64,000 bases of DNA from Myxococcales bacterium (lineage in GTDB: Bacteria; Myxococcota; UBA796; SXON01), in the NCBI GenBank assembly GCA_009692585.1, contig SHYX01000002.1:124001-188000 (forward strand), written 5' to 3'. Made by a program: the position numbers and the translations under genes. Below the pieces are notes generated by a model. It worked only from the letters and a program-made list of their open reading frames with translations, was not told the DNA's origin and did no database searches. Positions 15,840-25,600 of this stretch are shown here, in pieces. Numbering within the stretch: the first letter of the stretch is position 1; each line of letters starts with the position of its first letter.

Positions 15840-17576
15840 CTACTTCCGCAGCTCCAGCCTCACCCCGAAGTCCGGCAGCGCTCGGTCGGGCGCGAACGCC
15901 GCTGACAGCAGGAGCGCCGAACAACCGTCGTCGTAGCCGAGCCGGGCGACGCCGCTCGGGGCGTCATCGGCAAGCAGACCGCGGCTGGCCCCCCCCCCGA
16001 CGACGATCCGCTTGACGTGCAGGCTGGCATCGGCCCAGGCCACGGCGGTGTCGGCTGAGAAGAGGACGCCGGCGTCCACCTCGACCGCGCCGTGGGTGCG
16101 GATGGCGAGGAGTTGTCGGGTCGGCGCCAGCTCGGCGCGGGCGACGACGTCGGCGCCCGCCGCCTGCACGCTCGCCAGGGGCGTCCACGCGCCGTCCCAG
16201 ACCACGGCGGCCTCGCCGGTCAGGACCGTGCCGTCGAGGGCGGTCTCGGCCCGCACGCTCGGTCCCAGTCCCGGCAATTCGCCGAAGGGCAGGGCCGCCC
16301 CGCGGTCCGCGGCGCGCACCCCCGCGAAGAACTGCCATCGGCGATCCCCTGCCTCGACCCACACCGGCACCTCCGCCCGTGCCGACAGGGCCTCCGTGAA
16401 CGTGACACCAGCGAGCTCATCGAGGGGACCGTCCACCGCGACGAGTGCGCGTCCCCCCAGATGCAGCACCGGCCAGGTGTGCGCCGCCCTCGCCTCGGCC
16501 GCGAGTTGGCCCACCGCGGTGGCGGAGGCCGCGTCCCACGCCGGGGACACCGTTCCGCGCAGCCCGACGGCGGCGCTCGGCGCCAGCAGCCAACCATCGC
16601 CGCGCAGCTCCGGTCGCACCCGCAGCTGCGCCAGGGTGCCGACGCTGCCGTCGTCCGGGAGCTGCCCCAGCAGGCGCAGGGGCCCCGCGGACAGGAGCAG
16701 CCTCGATTGCCGCCAGGCGACACCCCGATCGACGAAGGATGGGCCGTAGTCTCCGGCGTAGGCGGCATCGCTCTGCACGGTGAGGTCCCATGCCGCACGG
16801 GTCTCCCCTCTGGCCGCGAACCCTGCTCGGGATGATGCGGCACCGCGTGCGGAGGACGTCGACGCGTCCCAACCCCCGACGCCCTCGAACCACACCGGGC
16901 CGGTCATGGCCAGCTCGCCGCGGAATCCGCGGTCCTCTCGCCAGGCCGGGCCGAAGGTGAAGAACTCGGACTCCACGCCTACTCGCGCGCGCCAGCGGGC
17001 GTTCCAGCCATCCGCGCCGTAGCCCAACTCGGGGAAGAGCGGCCTGAATCGACGCGGGTCCAACGGCTCGCGCCACCAGGGCACGGGCAGGATCGGCACG
17101 TCGAAGAGGCGGACGCTCCCGTCCCGGACGATGGCCACCTCGGCGCCCAGCACCTCGATTTCGCGGGCGTGAAAGCTGAGCGCCGGGCGCTCCCCGTCGG
17201 GGCACCGGCACGGGGTCAAGCGTGCGTCGGACGCCAGGAGGTTTCCTGTCGCATCGGCGGTCAGCTGCGCTGCGTCCACCGTGATTTCGCCTGCCTCTAC
17301 GTGAGCGGAAGTCAGGATGCCCGATCGGGCCCGCAACCGGACCTCGGCCGTCGCGAAGGTGATCGAGCCGCTCGGGCGCTCCCAGACCCCGTCTTCCACG
17401 GTGAGCAGCTCGGCCGTGCCGGTCGCGCTTCGGGCGCGCAGCAGGTCGGTCCCTACCTCTACGATCACGTTGCCGTCGGCCTCGAAGCGGCCGGCGAGCC
17501 AGCTGAGGCGGTCGGCGCGGACCGTCACCCGCCCCACGTCGACGGGCGCAGGATCGGCCGCCTCCGCTGCGGTCAC
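15840..17576 (-). CDS. LptD/OstA-like outer-membrane protein, short form
   Basis: LptD inserts lipopolysaccharide into the outer leaflet. This 578-residue protein begins with an OstA/LptA-type jellyroll (VTVRADRLSWLAGRFEADGN, then repeated beta strands with AELLTVEDG and GNLLASDARLTPCRC). It continues with the LptD-type PWWREPLDPRRF and a long series of alternating strands typical of a beta-barrel, ending in VRLELRK. It is shorter than a usual LptD (about 750-850) and shows no signal peptide from the GTG at 17576, which overlaps the folC stop (GTGA). An earlier start would lie inside folC and reads as Arg-rich shadow. It may be a divergent paralog. Confidence 0.65.
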   Translation of the reverse strand: MTAAEAADPAPVDVGRVTVRADRLSWLAGRFEADGNVIVEVGTDLLRARSATGTAELLTVEDGVWERPSGSITFATAEVRLRARSGILTSAHVEAGEITVDAAQLTADATGNLLASDARLTPCRCPDGERPALSFHAREIEVLGAEVAIVRDGSVRLFDVPILPVPWWREPLDPRRFRPLFPELGYGADGWNARWRARVGVESEFFTFGPAWREDRGFRGELAMTGPVWFEGVGGWDASTSSARGAASSRAGFAARGETRAAWDLTVQSDAAYAGDYGPSFVDRGVAWRQSRLLLSAGPLRLLGQLPDDGSVGTLAQLRVRPELRGDGWLLAPSAAVGLRGTVSPAWDAASATAVGQLAAEARAAHTWPVLHLGGRALVAVDGPLDELAGVTFTEALSARAEVPVWVEAGDRRWQFFAGVRAADRGAALPFGELPGLGPSVRAETALDGTVLTGEAAVVWDGAWTPLASVQAAGADVVARAELAPTRQLLAIRTHGAVEVDAGVLFSADTAVAWADASLHVKRIVVGGGASRGLLADDAPSGVARLGYDDGCSALLLSAAFAPDRALPDFGVRLELRK

Positions 17577-18835
17577 GCCGGCGCGGCCCCGACAAGGTCT
17601 CGCAGCTCTCCGACCAGGTACAGCGAGCCGGCGACGACGACGAGGTCCCCATCGCGCCGCGCGGCCGCGAGCGCTTCGGCCAGCGCCCCGGCCGCAATGA
17701 CCGGGACCGAGAGGCCCTCGCACTGGCCCGCGACGTCGGCGGGGTTGCGCGCGTTGGCGTGGCTGCCCGCCGTGGTGAAGATGCGGTCGACGACCGGCGC
17801 CAGCGTGGTCGCGACGCCACGGATGTCCTTGTCCGTCCCGCCGCCGAGCACGAGGGTGCGGCGCCGGTCCCGCGGCAGCCGGGCCAGGAAGTTGGCCAGC
17901 GTCGTCGCGCCGTCCGGATTGTGGGCGCCGTCGGCCAGCAGGTCGGGCGCCAGCCACTCGAGGCGACCCGGATGGCGCGCCGCCGCGAGCCCCTGCCGGA
18001 TCGCGCCGGGCGAAACCTCGAGGCCGGCGACTTCCAGCACCCGCAGGGCCACCCCGGCGTTGACGACCTGGTGATCGCCCGCGAGGCCGAGCGCGAGGCC
18101 GTCGAGCGTGCTTGCCCCGGCGTACCGGAAGCTGCTGCCGTCGCCGAAGGCTTCAAAGTCGTGGCCCCAGACGTGGAGCGGCGAGGACCGCTCGGCGGCG
18201 ACGGCGCGGACGATGGCCAGCGCCTCGGCGGGCAGGGGCCCGACCACCATCGGGACGCCCGCTTTGATGATGCCGGCCTTCTCACCGGCGATCGACGCGA
18301 TGTCCCAGCCGAGCTCGGCGGTGTGATCGAGCCCGATGCTGACGATGGCGGTCGCCCGAGGGCTCACGACGTTGGTCGCGTCGAGGCGTCCGCCCATGCC
18401 GACCTCGAGGACGGCCACGTCCACGCCTGCCCGTGCGAAAGCCTCGAAGGCACAGGCGACGGTGAACTCGAAGTAGGTGAGCGGGTAGGGCTCGTCGCTC
18501 GGCAACGTCTGTCGTGCCCAGGCCAGCCGCGCCGCGTCCACTTCGGTGATCACCGCGGCCAACTCGTCATCGGACAGCGGCGTTCCGTCGATCCGGATGC
18601 GCTCGTTGACCATCTGAAGATGGGGCGAGGTGTGTACGCCGACCCGCTGCCCGTTCGCCTGGAGGACGGCGCCCAGCAGGCGGCACGCGCTCCCCTTTCC
18701 GTTGGTGCCGCCGACGTGGAGCACCGGGTAACGCCCCTCCGGATGGTCGAGGCTCCCCAGGAAGTCGCGCATCCGGGCCAGCCCGAGTCGTACACCTGCG
18801 CCGGCAAGGCGGTCGAGCGCGGGATGAGAGATCAT
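17573..18835 (-). CDS. folC: Bifunctional folylpolyglutamate/dihydrofolate synthase
   Basis: FolC adds glutamate to dihydropteroate and tetrahydrofolate. The 420-residue protein has the Mur-ligase-type P-loop (GTNGKGSACRLLG, about 43-55), the SPHLQMVNERIRIDG stretch, the catalytic region (EVGMGGRLDATNVV), the HTAELGWDIASIAGEKAGIIK motif with the carbamylated-Lys position, and the DGAHNPDG motif in the C-terminal domain. The length is normal. It overlaps accD upstream by four bases and the lptD-like gene downstream. Confidence 0.95.
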   Translation of the reverse strand: MISHPALDRLAGAGVRLGLARMRDFLGSLDHPEGRYPVLHVGGTNGKGSACRLLGAVLQANGQRVGVHTSPHLQMVNERIRIDGTPLSDDELAAVITEVDAARLAWARQTLPSDEPYPLTYFEFTVACAFEAFARAGVDVAVLEVGMGGRLDATNVVSPRATAIVSIGLDHTAELGWDIASIAGEKAGIIKAGVPMVVGPLPAEALAIVRAVAAERSSPLHVWGHDFEAFGDGSSFRYAGASTLDGLALGLAGDHQVVNAGVALRVLEVAGLEVSPGAIRQGLAAARHPGRLEWLAPDLLADGAHNPDGATTLANFLARLPRDRRRTLVLGGGTDKDIRGVATTLAPVVDRIFTTAGSHANARNPADVAGQCEGLSVPVIAAGALAEALAAARRDGDLVVVAGSLYLVGELRDLVGAAPA

Positions 18836-19704
18836 TGCCGGGGGCTGAGGTGTCGGCAGAGCCGGGCCAGCGTGTCCTTCAGCTCAGAGCGGGGGACAAT
18901 CAGGTCCACCATCCCATGCTCCAGCAGATACTCGCTGGTCTGAAACCCGTCTGGCAGCTCCTGCCCGATGGTCTCCCGGATGACCCGTGGCCCGGCGAAG
19001 CCCACCAGCGCGTGTGGTTCCGCGATGATGACGTCGCCGAGCATCGCGAAGCTGGCGGCGACGCCACCGGTCGTGGGGTCGGCCAGGACCGAGATGTACG
19101 GCATGCGGGCAACGTCCCGGAGGCGGGAGAGCGCCGCGCACGTCCTTGCCATCTGCATCAGCGACAGGAGCCCTTCCTGCATCCGCGCTCCGCCGGACGC
19201 CGAAATGACGATGGCTGGACGGCGGAGCAGCGTCGCCCGCTCAAACTGCCTGGTGACCAGTTCGCCCACCACCGAGCCCATACTGCCGCCCATGAAGCGG
19301 AAGTTGAAGGTGCCGATCTCCACCTCAACTCCGTGAATCGCGGCGGAGCCGGCCACGTAGGCATCCAGCTCGCCGAGGTTCCGTTGGGTGGCGCCCAGGC
19401 GCGCCGCGTAGGACTGGCCGTCCGAGAAACCCAGCGCGTCGACCGGCGCGACGTATCGGTCGTGGCGGACGAAGCTGCCCTCGTCGCAAAGGGCGTGGAG
19501 CCGGGCCAGACTGTCCCACCGGTGATGGTGGCCGCAGTGCGGGCAGACGCCCATGACGTCGGCCAGAGCGGCCCGGAAGAGAATCTGGTCGCACCCCGGA
19601 CAGCGCGCCCACAGGTCTTTCTTCGCGGGCTGCGACCGAGGTTCGGTCTGCAGCGGCGCTGGCGACTGCTCGAACCAGCGTGGGGATGAGGGGTCCTGCG
19701 GCAT
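18832..19704 (-). CDS. accD: Acetyl-CoA carboxylase carboxyltransferase subunit beta
   Basis: AccD carries out carboxyl transfer from biotin to acetyl-CoA for fatty-acid synthesis. The 290-residue protein has the four-cysteine zinc ribbon (Cys 35, 38, 54, 57) and the crotonase-like core with GGSMGSVVGE, ISASGGARMQEG, TGGVAASFAMLGD and FAGPRVI. The accD-folC order with a four-base overlap is common in bacteria. AccA must lie elsewhere. It follows the serine-hydrolase gene after 17 bases. Confidence 0.96.
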   Translation of the reverse strand: MPQDPSSPRWFEQSPAPLQTEPRSQPAKKDLWARCPGCDQILFRAALADVMGVCPHCGHHHRWDSLARLHALCDEGSFVRHDRYVAPVDALGFSDGQSYAARLGATQRNLGELDAYVAGSAAIHGVEVEIGTFNFRFMGGSMGSVVGELVTRQFERATLLRRPAIVISASGGARMQEGLLSLMQMARTCAALSRLRDVARMPYISVLADPTTGGVAASFAMLGDVIIAEPHALVGFAGPRVIRETIGQELPDGFQTSEYLLEHGMVDLIVPRSELKDTLARLCRHLSPRQ

Positions 19705-19721
19705 CGCGCGGGCTTAAGCGG

Positions 19722-20588
19722 CTAGGGCGCCGCCAGCCACGCGGCCTGGTGCCACGCGTGCCGCAGCGCGCGGATGCGCGCGGGATCGCGCCCGAACGCG
19801 ACCCGATTGGTGAGCAGGACCGCGACGATTCTGCGCTCGGCCGACACCCACAGGCTCGTCCCGGTGAAGCCGGTGTGGCCGACCGCGTCGGCCGGCGGGG
19901 CCGGGCCGGCGCTGGATTCGCTGCCCGAGGGCGTGTCCCAGCCGAGGGCGTGGCTGCCGAGCCCGCGTTCGGTGAAGGCGCGGGAGGCGAGGGGCACCTC
20001 TCCCGCCAACCAACGCCAGGCCACGGCCGCCACCGAAGCGGCGTCGCCGAAGAGTCCGGCGTGCGCGGCCACACCGCCCATGGCGCGGGCGTTGTCGTCG
20101 TGGACCACGCCCTGCAGTCCACCCTCGGTCGCCACGGCGTCCGGGTGACCCCAGCTGAGCCGCCGCGCCGCATCGGGCGCCAGCTGGCGAAACGCGTGCT
20201 CGAGCGGCGCGCCGGCTTCGGCCTCGATGGCTGCGCCGAGCGACAGAAATCCGAGGTCGGTGTAGGCATGGGCGGTCCCCGGCGCGGAGACCAGAGGCTC
20301 CGAAAGGGCGGCGCGAACGATGTCCTCGCCGGTGCCTGCCCGCCAGAGCTCTTTCCACCACAACGCGCCGGCGCAGTGTTGCAGCAACAGCCGCGTGGTG
20401 ATGCCGGGCTGCCACAACCGATGTGGACCGTCCAGAGGCAGCCGGCCAGCCTGGACCAGGCGGAGCGCCAGCTCGGTGGTGCACAACACCTTGGTCAACG
20501 AGGCGAGGTCGTACACCCGCTCCGGGGTTCTCGCGTAGGCCACCTTGCCGTCGACCATCACGCAGGCGGACAGCGAGGGCGCAACCAC
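19722..20588 (-). CDS. Serine hydrolase, beta-lactamase/D-Ala-carboxypeptidase family
   Basis: The protein has the penicillin-binding-protein-like active site: SLTK (Ser 30, Lys 33 from the GTG at 20588), YTD in place of the usual YxN, and HTG as the third box (VGHTGFTG). It lacks an evident signal peptide, so it may be cytoplasmic or start elsewhere. The start is unsure: an in-frame CTG at 20630 overlaps the ldcA stop (CTGA) and would add 14 residues without a standard start codon. Its position after ldcA suggests a cell-wall recycling or esterase role. Confidence 0.75.
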   Translation of the reverse strand: MVAPSLSACVMVDGKVAYARTPERVYDLASLTKVLCTTELALRLVQAGRLPLDGPHRLWQPGITTRLLLQHCAGALWWKELWRAGTGEDIVRAALSEPLVSAPGTAHAYTDLGFLSLGAAIEAEAGAPLEHAFRQLAPDAARRLSWGHPDAVATEGGLQGVVHDDNARAMGGVAAHAGLFGDAASVAAVAWRWLAGEVPLASRAFTERGLGSHALGWDTPSGSESSAGPAPPADAVGHTGFTGTSLWVSAERRIVAVLLTNRVAFGRDPARIRALRHAWHQAAWLAAP

Positions 20589-20626
20589 TCCGGTCGCATC
20601 CTCCAGCAGGCGGTCCAGGTCCGAGG

Positions 20627-21493
20627 TCAGGCTCGCACCGCGTCGACCCGGAGCCGCTCGCCGCTGATGCGCGCCCGTCCGCCGAGTGGGAGCGCCAGAT
20701 TGGTGCGTCCGTGCCCGAACGGCAGGCCCTCCAGAATCGGGACCCCGGCGGGGCCGAGCACGTCGCGCACCACGTCCGCCACCGTCCACTCCGCACCAGC
20801 CGGGAGGTGCGCCTCCAGGAACTCGCCCAGAACGAAGCCGAGCGCCCCGTCAAATGCACCACTATCGCGACATTGGACCAGCAGGCGATCGAGCCGGTAG
20901 GGGGCCTCGCCCACGTCTTCCAGCATCACGATCGCCCCCCTGGCATCGAGTTGGTGCCGGGTGCCGCAGGCCGCCGCGATCACGCAGAGGTTGCCTCCGC
21001 ACATCCGCCCGTCGGCCCGGCCTTCCACGAGCGGCCGCCCGACGAAGAGGGACTCGCCGCCCGACGCCAGCAGTACGCGCAAATGGGTTTGCGACGCCTC
21101 GTCGTTGTGGGCGGCGAGCGCGTGGAGCACCGGGGCGTGGACGGCCGGGCGGCCTTTCCGCGCCAACGGATTGAGCAACGCGGTTCCGTCGGAGAAGCCG
21201 ATGAAGGGAACCGGCGCGAGGCGCTTGACCTTCAGGAGCGGTAGCAGTCGCGACAGGCCATAGCCTCCGCGGGCCATCCACACCGCATCCCATCGTCCGG
21301 AGAACGCCTCCAACAAGTCCGAGAGCCGCGCCGCATCGGTCCCGGCGAGGTAACGATGCCGGTCGTGGGCGGCTCCCAGCAGGGTCGGGACGTAGCCCCA
21401 CGAGCGCACCAGCTCCAGCCCCTGGTCCAGGCGCCCGGGATCGGAGATCCCTGAGGGAGAGACCACCGCGATTCGGGCTCCGGGAGCAAGCAT
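20627..21493 (-). CDS. ldcA: LD-carboxypeptidase (peptidase S66 family)
   Basis: LdcA removes the terminal D-Ala from murein tetrapeptides during peptidoglycan recycling in the cytoplasm. The 288-residue protein has the S66 hallmarks: VSPSG at 11-15, ARGGYG (74-79), nucleophile Ser101 in GFSDGTALL, a conserved Glu region (VMLEDVGEAPYRLDR) and a late His in GLPFGHG. The length fits. It heads the operon ldcA, serine hydrolase, accD, folC, lptD-like, and is divergent from the lipoprotein gene at 21541. Confidence 0.92.
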   Translation of the reverse strand: MLAPGARIAVVSPSGISDPGRLDQGLELVRSWGYVPTLLGAAHDRHRYLAGTDAARLSDLLEAFSGRWDAVWMARGGYGLSRLLPLLKVKRLAPVPFIGFSDGTALLNPLARKGRPAVHAPVLHALAAHNDEASQTHLRVLLASGGESLFVGRPLVEGRADGRMCGGNLCVIAAACGTRHQLDARGAIVMLEDVGEAPYRLDRLLVQCRDSGAFDGALGFVLGEFLEAHLPAGAEWTVADVVRDVLGPAGVPILEGLPFGHGRTNLALPLGGRARISGERLRVDAVRA

Positions 21494-21527
21494 TCGCCGG
21501 CTTATCGCCGAGCGCTGCCCGCTGCGC

Positions 21528-21533
21528 TACGGT
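21528..21533 (+). promoter_or_regulatory. -10-like hexamer seven bases before a start codon
   Basis: TACGGT lies seven bases ahead of ATG 21541. If used, the transcript would be nearly or fully leaderless. No -35 was seen at the right distance. Confidence 0.2.
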
Positions 21534-21540
21534 TCTGGCC

Positions 21541-21936
21541 ATGGTCCTCTTCCTCCTTGGGTGCTGGCAGCCCGATGCCTACGCCCCGCCGCCGCCCGCC
21601 CAGGTCGAGGCCAGCGACGTTCTGGCGGGCACGGCCGCGGCGATCGAGCGTCCCGCGAGGGTTGACGGGGACGCTCCGGAAGAAGCCGGACCGCCGGCGC
21701 CTGCTGACGACCAGGCCGTATCGCCGCCTGTCGCCGAGGACATTCGCCCCCGGTCGGCCCGCACGGTGGGCAAGCCGCTGACCCTGGTCGGCGACGACGG
21801 CGCTCCGCTTCAGGTGGTAGGTGACGGCATTGCGGTCACGGTTTTGATGGAGGGTGCCGATCGCGTGAAGGTGCGCTGCGACGGCTGTCGGCCGGTGCAA
21901 GAGGGGTGGCTGCAGCGCGGGGCGGTTTCGCCTTAG
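21541..21936 (+). CDS. Small predicted lipoprotein
   Basis: The 131-residue product has a minimal signal, MVLFLLGC, with lipobox Cys 8, then a Pro/Ala-rich disordered linker. The last 60 residues (GKPLTLVGDDGAPLQVVGDG to VKVRCDGCRPVQEGWLQRGAV) resemble a small SH3-like beta-barrel with a CDGC pair. The function is unknown. It is followed after 40 bp by the membrane protein at 21977 on the same strand. Confidence 0.65.
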   Translation: MVLFLLGCWQPDAYAPPPPAQVEASDVLAGTAAAIERPARVDGDAPEEAGPPAPADDQAVSPPVAEDIRPRSARTVGKPLTLVGDDGAPLQVVGDGIAVTVLMEGADRVKVRCDGCRPVQEGWLQRGAVSP

Positions 21937-21961
21937 GAGCCGCCGCGCGTCGGTGCTCTGG

Positions 21962-21976
21962 TACACTCCGGGCGTC
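21962..21976 (+). promoter_or_regulatory. TGG-TACACT-CCGGGCGTC element before a membrane-protein gene
   Basis: An extended -10 (TGG then TACACT, 21962-21967) is followed immediately by CCGGGCGTC and the ATG at 21977. It shares CCGGGCGTC with the element at 40685. A near-leaderless transcript is possible. Confidence 0.35.
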
Positions 21977-22648
21977 ATGTCTGATTTCGGTCCTGGAGTG
22001 AGCCTGTGTGTGGCGGCGATCCTGCTGTGGTTGTTCGCCGAAGTCGCACGCCGGACCGTTGCCCGCGACGGCGGACGGCTGGTCGGGGCCGGGGCCGCAC
22101 GCTCGGTGCGCGTCGGCGCCGCGTTGTGCCTCGTCTGGGGCGGGCTGTTGGAGATGCGCGCTGGGCAGTTGTGGGAGATCGAGACCGGCACGCTTCTCGC
22201 GTCCTCGTTCGCTCGGGGCCCAGCCTGGCTGGGGGCGGTACCGCTGCTCGCGGTGGGCGTGGGAATATCCTCCGTCGCCACTCGCGAGTTGGCGCTCGGC
22301 CACCTCAGGGGCGCGGCGGGTTGGGTGGGCGGTGCGATGGTGGCGGGCTTCGTGGTGGTCGTCGAGCTTTCGGGGGGAGTATGGCTGGACGAGGCTGGAC
22401 TTCTGCACGTGCGCGAAGGCGTCATGGTGGCCCGTCGCGCCAGCGTCCGTCCGGGCGAGGTCGGGGCGGTGACCATCACCGAGCACCTGTCCCGCGGGGC
22501 CCCACGCTGGCGTGTCTCGCTCACCGGGCCGCGACTGCCTGCGGCGTTCACCCGGTATTCCACCGACGTAGACACCCACCAGGCCGCCCGCACCGAAGCG
22601 GAGCGCTGGGCGGCGGCTGGCCGCTGGTCGGTGACCGAGGCGCCCTGA
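21977..22648 (+). CDS. Multi-pass membrane protein, unknown
   Basis: ATG 21977 gives 223 residues. Four hydrophobic segments are visible (about 8-20, 40-60, 75-95 and 110-130) in the N-terminal two thirds. A soluble tail of about 90 residues follows and looks beta-rich (EGVMVARRASVRPGEVGAVT, PRWRVSLTGPRLPAAF), somewhat like PH-like domains of bacterial membrane proteins. That comparison is only visual. It may be co-expressed with the small lipoprotein upstream. Confidence 0.6.
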   Translation: MSDFGPGVSLCVAAILLWLFAEVARRTVARDGGRLVGAGAARSVRVGAALCLVWGGLLEMRAGQLWEIETGTLLASSFARGPAWLGAVPLLAVGVGISSVATRELALGHLRGAAGWVGGAMVAGFVVVVELSGGVWLDEAGLLHVREGVMVARRASVRPGEVGAVTITEHLSRGAPRWRVSLTGPRLPAAFTRYSTDVDTHQAARTEAERWAAAGRWSVTEAP

Positions 22649-22651
22649 ATC

Positions 22652-22666
22652 GCCCGGGTGACGGGC
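22652..22666. terminator. Hairpin between convergent genes
   Basis: GCCCG-GGTGA-CGGGC is a perfect 5-bp stem with a 5-base loop, filling most of the 21-bp gap between the membrane-protein stop and the Ig-repeat protein stop. No T-tract. Confidence 0.45.
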
Positions 22667-22669
22667 CGC

Positions 22670-25600
22670 TTAGAGCTGGAAGCCGACCGAGAGGACGCCG
22701 CCGTTGGTGCTGTCGGTGAGCTCCCCGACCGTCGCCCCGGCGTTGTTCTCGATGCCGATGGTGCGGAAGGCGCCGTCGTAGCCGACGCTGGCGTACAGCC
22801 ACGGAAGGAACGCGTACCCGACCTCGGCGTCCACGTCATGATTCCAGGGCTGGCTGCCACCCGCGAGGTGATGACTGTACGACACCACCGCGAACAGCTT
22901 GTCGGAGACGTCCACCGACAGCTCGCCGCCCAGGATCAGCGAGTTGATGTTGAGCTGGTCGAGCTGGATTTCCTGGCCACCCTTGATCGAGAAGGTCTGG
23001 ACATCGCTGATGCCCCAGCCGACGCGCGCACCGACGCCGAACTGGTTGGGCCCGGAGGTGACGTACCGGCCGATCCCGACGACGCGCGTGGACAGGACGG
23101 TGTCGCTGACCAAGCCCTCCTGGCTACATTGGTTGTCGAGCGCCACGCAGAGCGGCTTGGGGTCGAGGCTGTAGGAGACGGCGCTGAAATCCGCCTCGGC
23201 GCCCACGTACCGGAACATCGGCAGGAACACCCGACCCTGAAGATGCGCCCCGTAGGCCGGCGACGACAACTTCAGCTCGTTGGGGAACAGCACCGTGGCC
23301 TTGGTGAGCGGCTTCTGGTCGTAGTCGTAGAGCGCACCTTCGAAGCCCGCACGGATGCGCAGGAAGGGCGCTCCGGACCTCGGCGTCACCGTGGTGGTGG
23401 TGGCGGTCGCCACGGGCGGCGGCGGAGCGACGACGACCGGGGGCGGGGGCGGGGGCGGGGGCGGGGGCGGGGGCTTCGCCGCGTAGGGATCAACCGCGGT
23501 GGTCGTGGTGTAGGGTGTGCCGCTGGACCACGCCGCGGCGGCGCCCCCGACCGGTACGCGCATGAAGCTGGACGTCGTCCCATCGCTGGTGGCGACCGAG
23601 ACCTTGACGTCGCCGGCAGCGCCGACGGGAACAGAGAGACTGGCCTCATAGGAGCCGCCTCCCAGGTCGGTCACGGGGCCGACCGTCCCGGCATTGACCA
23701 TGAAGTCCAGCGTCTGGCCGGCCACGCCGCGTCCCTGATCGTCGCTCACGGTGACGCGGAGCTTGACGGTACCGCCGGGTGAGAGGCTGGCCGGGTCCGA
23801 AACCATCGCCACGCGGCTGGGACGGATTGCGCCCCCCGCCGTCACCACGGCCGGGGCCATCACCGCCGCGGTGGAACCTTCACGCTCGATGCGGACCTCG
23901 CTCAGGGCCTTGTCCCATTCTGCGACCAGGCGGGCATCGGCCTTGGCGCCGGCGATGGGCAGCGTCGGCAGTGTCAGGGATTCGGGAACCTGCACGAGCG
24001 CGGCAGCAGAGAGTAGATCGCCGGCCGACACCTCGAAGGTGACCAGCCCTGCCTTGCGCCCGGCGGTGTAGAACACCTGGGCGAGGCCTTCGCCATTGGT
24101 GGTGGCCTGCTGGGGCATCGTGCCATCGCCATTGGTCAGCTTGACGGCCAGCGGCACGTTGGGCACGGGGTACCCGTATTCGTCGACCGACACGATCGTC
24201 ACCGGCGCCGCGGACATGCCGTCGTTGGCGACGCGCGTGCGCGCGGGGACGATGAGCAGCCGCGCCAGCGGGTTGCCGGTGATCGGCGCCGCCACGCTGG
24301 CGGTCACCTCGACGGGTCCGTTGCCGGTGGTGGTGAACAGGGCCTGATAGTCGCCGTTGCGGAGGTCCTTGACCTCGCCCTTGATGCGGGCACCGCTGGC
24401 GCCGATGGTGATCGTGCGCGCGCCGAGCCCGACGCCATCGGGGCCGGTGACCTTCGCGAACAGCTTGAAGCCCTCGGCGCTTGCCGGCAACCTGGTCGGC
24501 TCCGCGGTGAGGTCGACCTTCGCCGGGCGCACGCTCACGAGGCTCAGGGTGACGCTGGCGTTCTGGAACTCCGGCCTGTCCGCGAGCGCGCTGGTGAGCG
24601 TCACCTGCGTGGCGCTGGCGGTGGTCGGGGGCGAGAAGATGGCAGTGTAGATGCCGTTGCCCTCATGCTTGGCCGGACCGATCGTGCCTCCGGTGGTGCT
24701 GAACACCACGGCGGCGGACGCGTCCGGCTTGCCGTCCCGGGTCACGACCATCGCGTGCACGGGCACCTGGACGCGCGCGTCGCCGGGGAGCGCCACGGCG
24801 GTCGGCACGAAGCTGATCCGCTTGCCTTCGGGCGGCTTGAGGTCCATCGGCTCGGCGACGCTCTTGCCGTCGATTCCGATGGAGATCTTCTCGGCCGCTG
24901 AGGCCCCCGGCGCCACGAGGATCGGCACCCGGGCCCGCCCCTGGGCGTCGGCCTGGATCGGCCCGAATTGCTGGTCGCCGATGTTGATGATCGCGCGGGC
25001 CCCGGGCGCCACGGTGACGGGAAAGTCAATCTTGCTCCACAGGGGGATCGCGAGCGCCCCGTAGGTCAAGGACGCGTCGCGCTTGTCGGCGACGGTGATG
25101 AGGGCAACCTGCGGAAAGTTGCTGGCGGGCGCGGTGTAGAGCGCGCTGAACTGGCCCCCACCCAGATTGGTGACGTTTTCCACCGTGCCGGTGTTCGCGC
25201 TGATGATCAGGTCGACGCCGGCGAGGGCCTGCCGGTCGCCGCCGGCGAGGTTGAACGACAGGGTGGCCGTGCGATCCTGACCGAGGGTCATCCGCGCCGG
25301 GTTCGCTGCCGCGCTGAGGCGCTGACTACGGGGCGGGGCGACGCTGAAGTTCCAGTTCTTCTGGGCGGTCTCTTTCCCGATCTTGCCCTTGAGGCTCAGC
25401 GTGATGGTGGCGCGCGCCTCTACCTTGGGGGGGGTGTAGGCCAGCCGATAGAGTCCGCCACCGGCATCGGTGAGGGCGCCGACCGCGCCGGAGCTGACCG
25501 ACGGCTTGAGGGCGAGGCCTGCGATCGGGACGCCGTTGGCGTCGAGGGCCATGACGTAGAGGTCGGCTTGAGTGGACCCGTCGCCGACGATGGCCGATGC

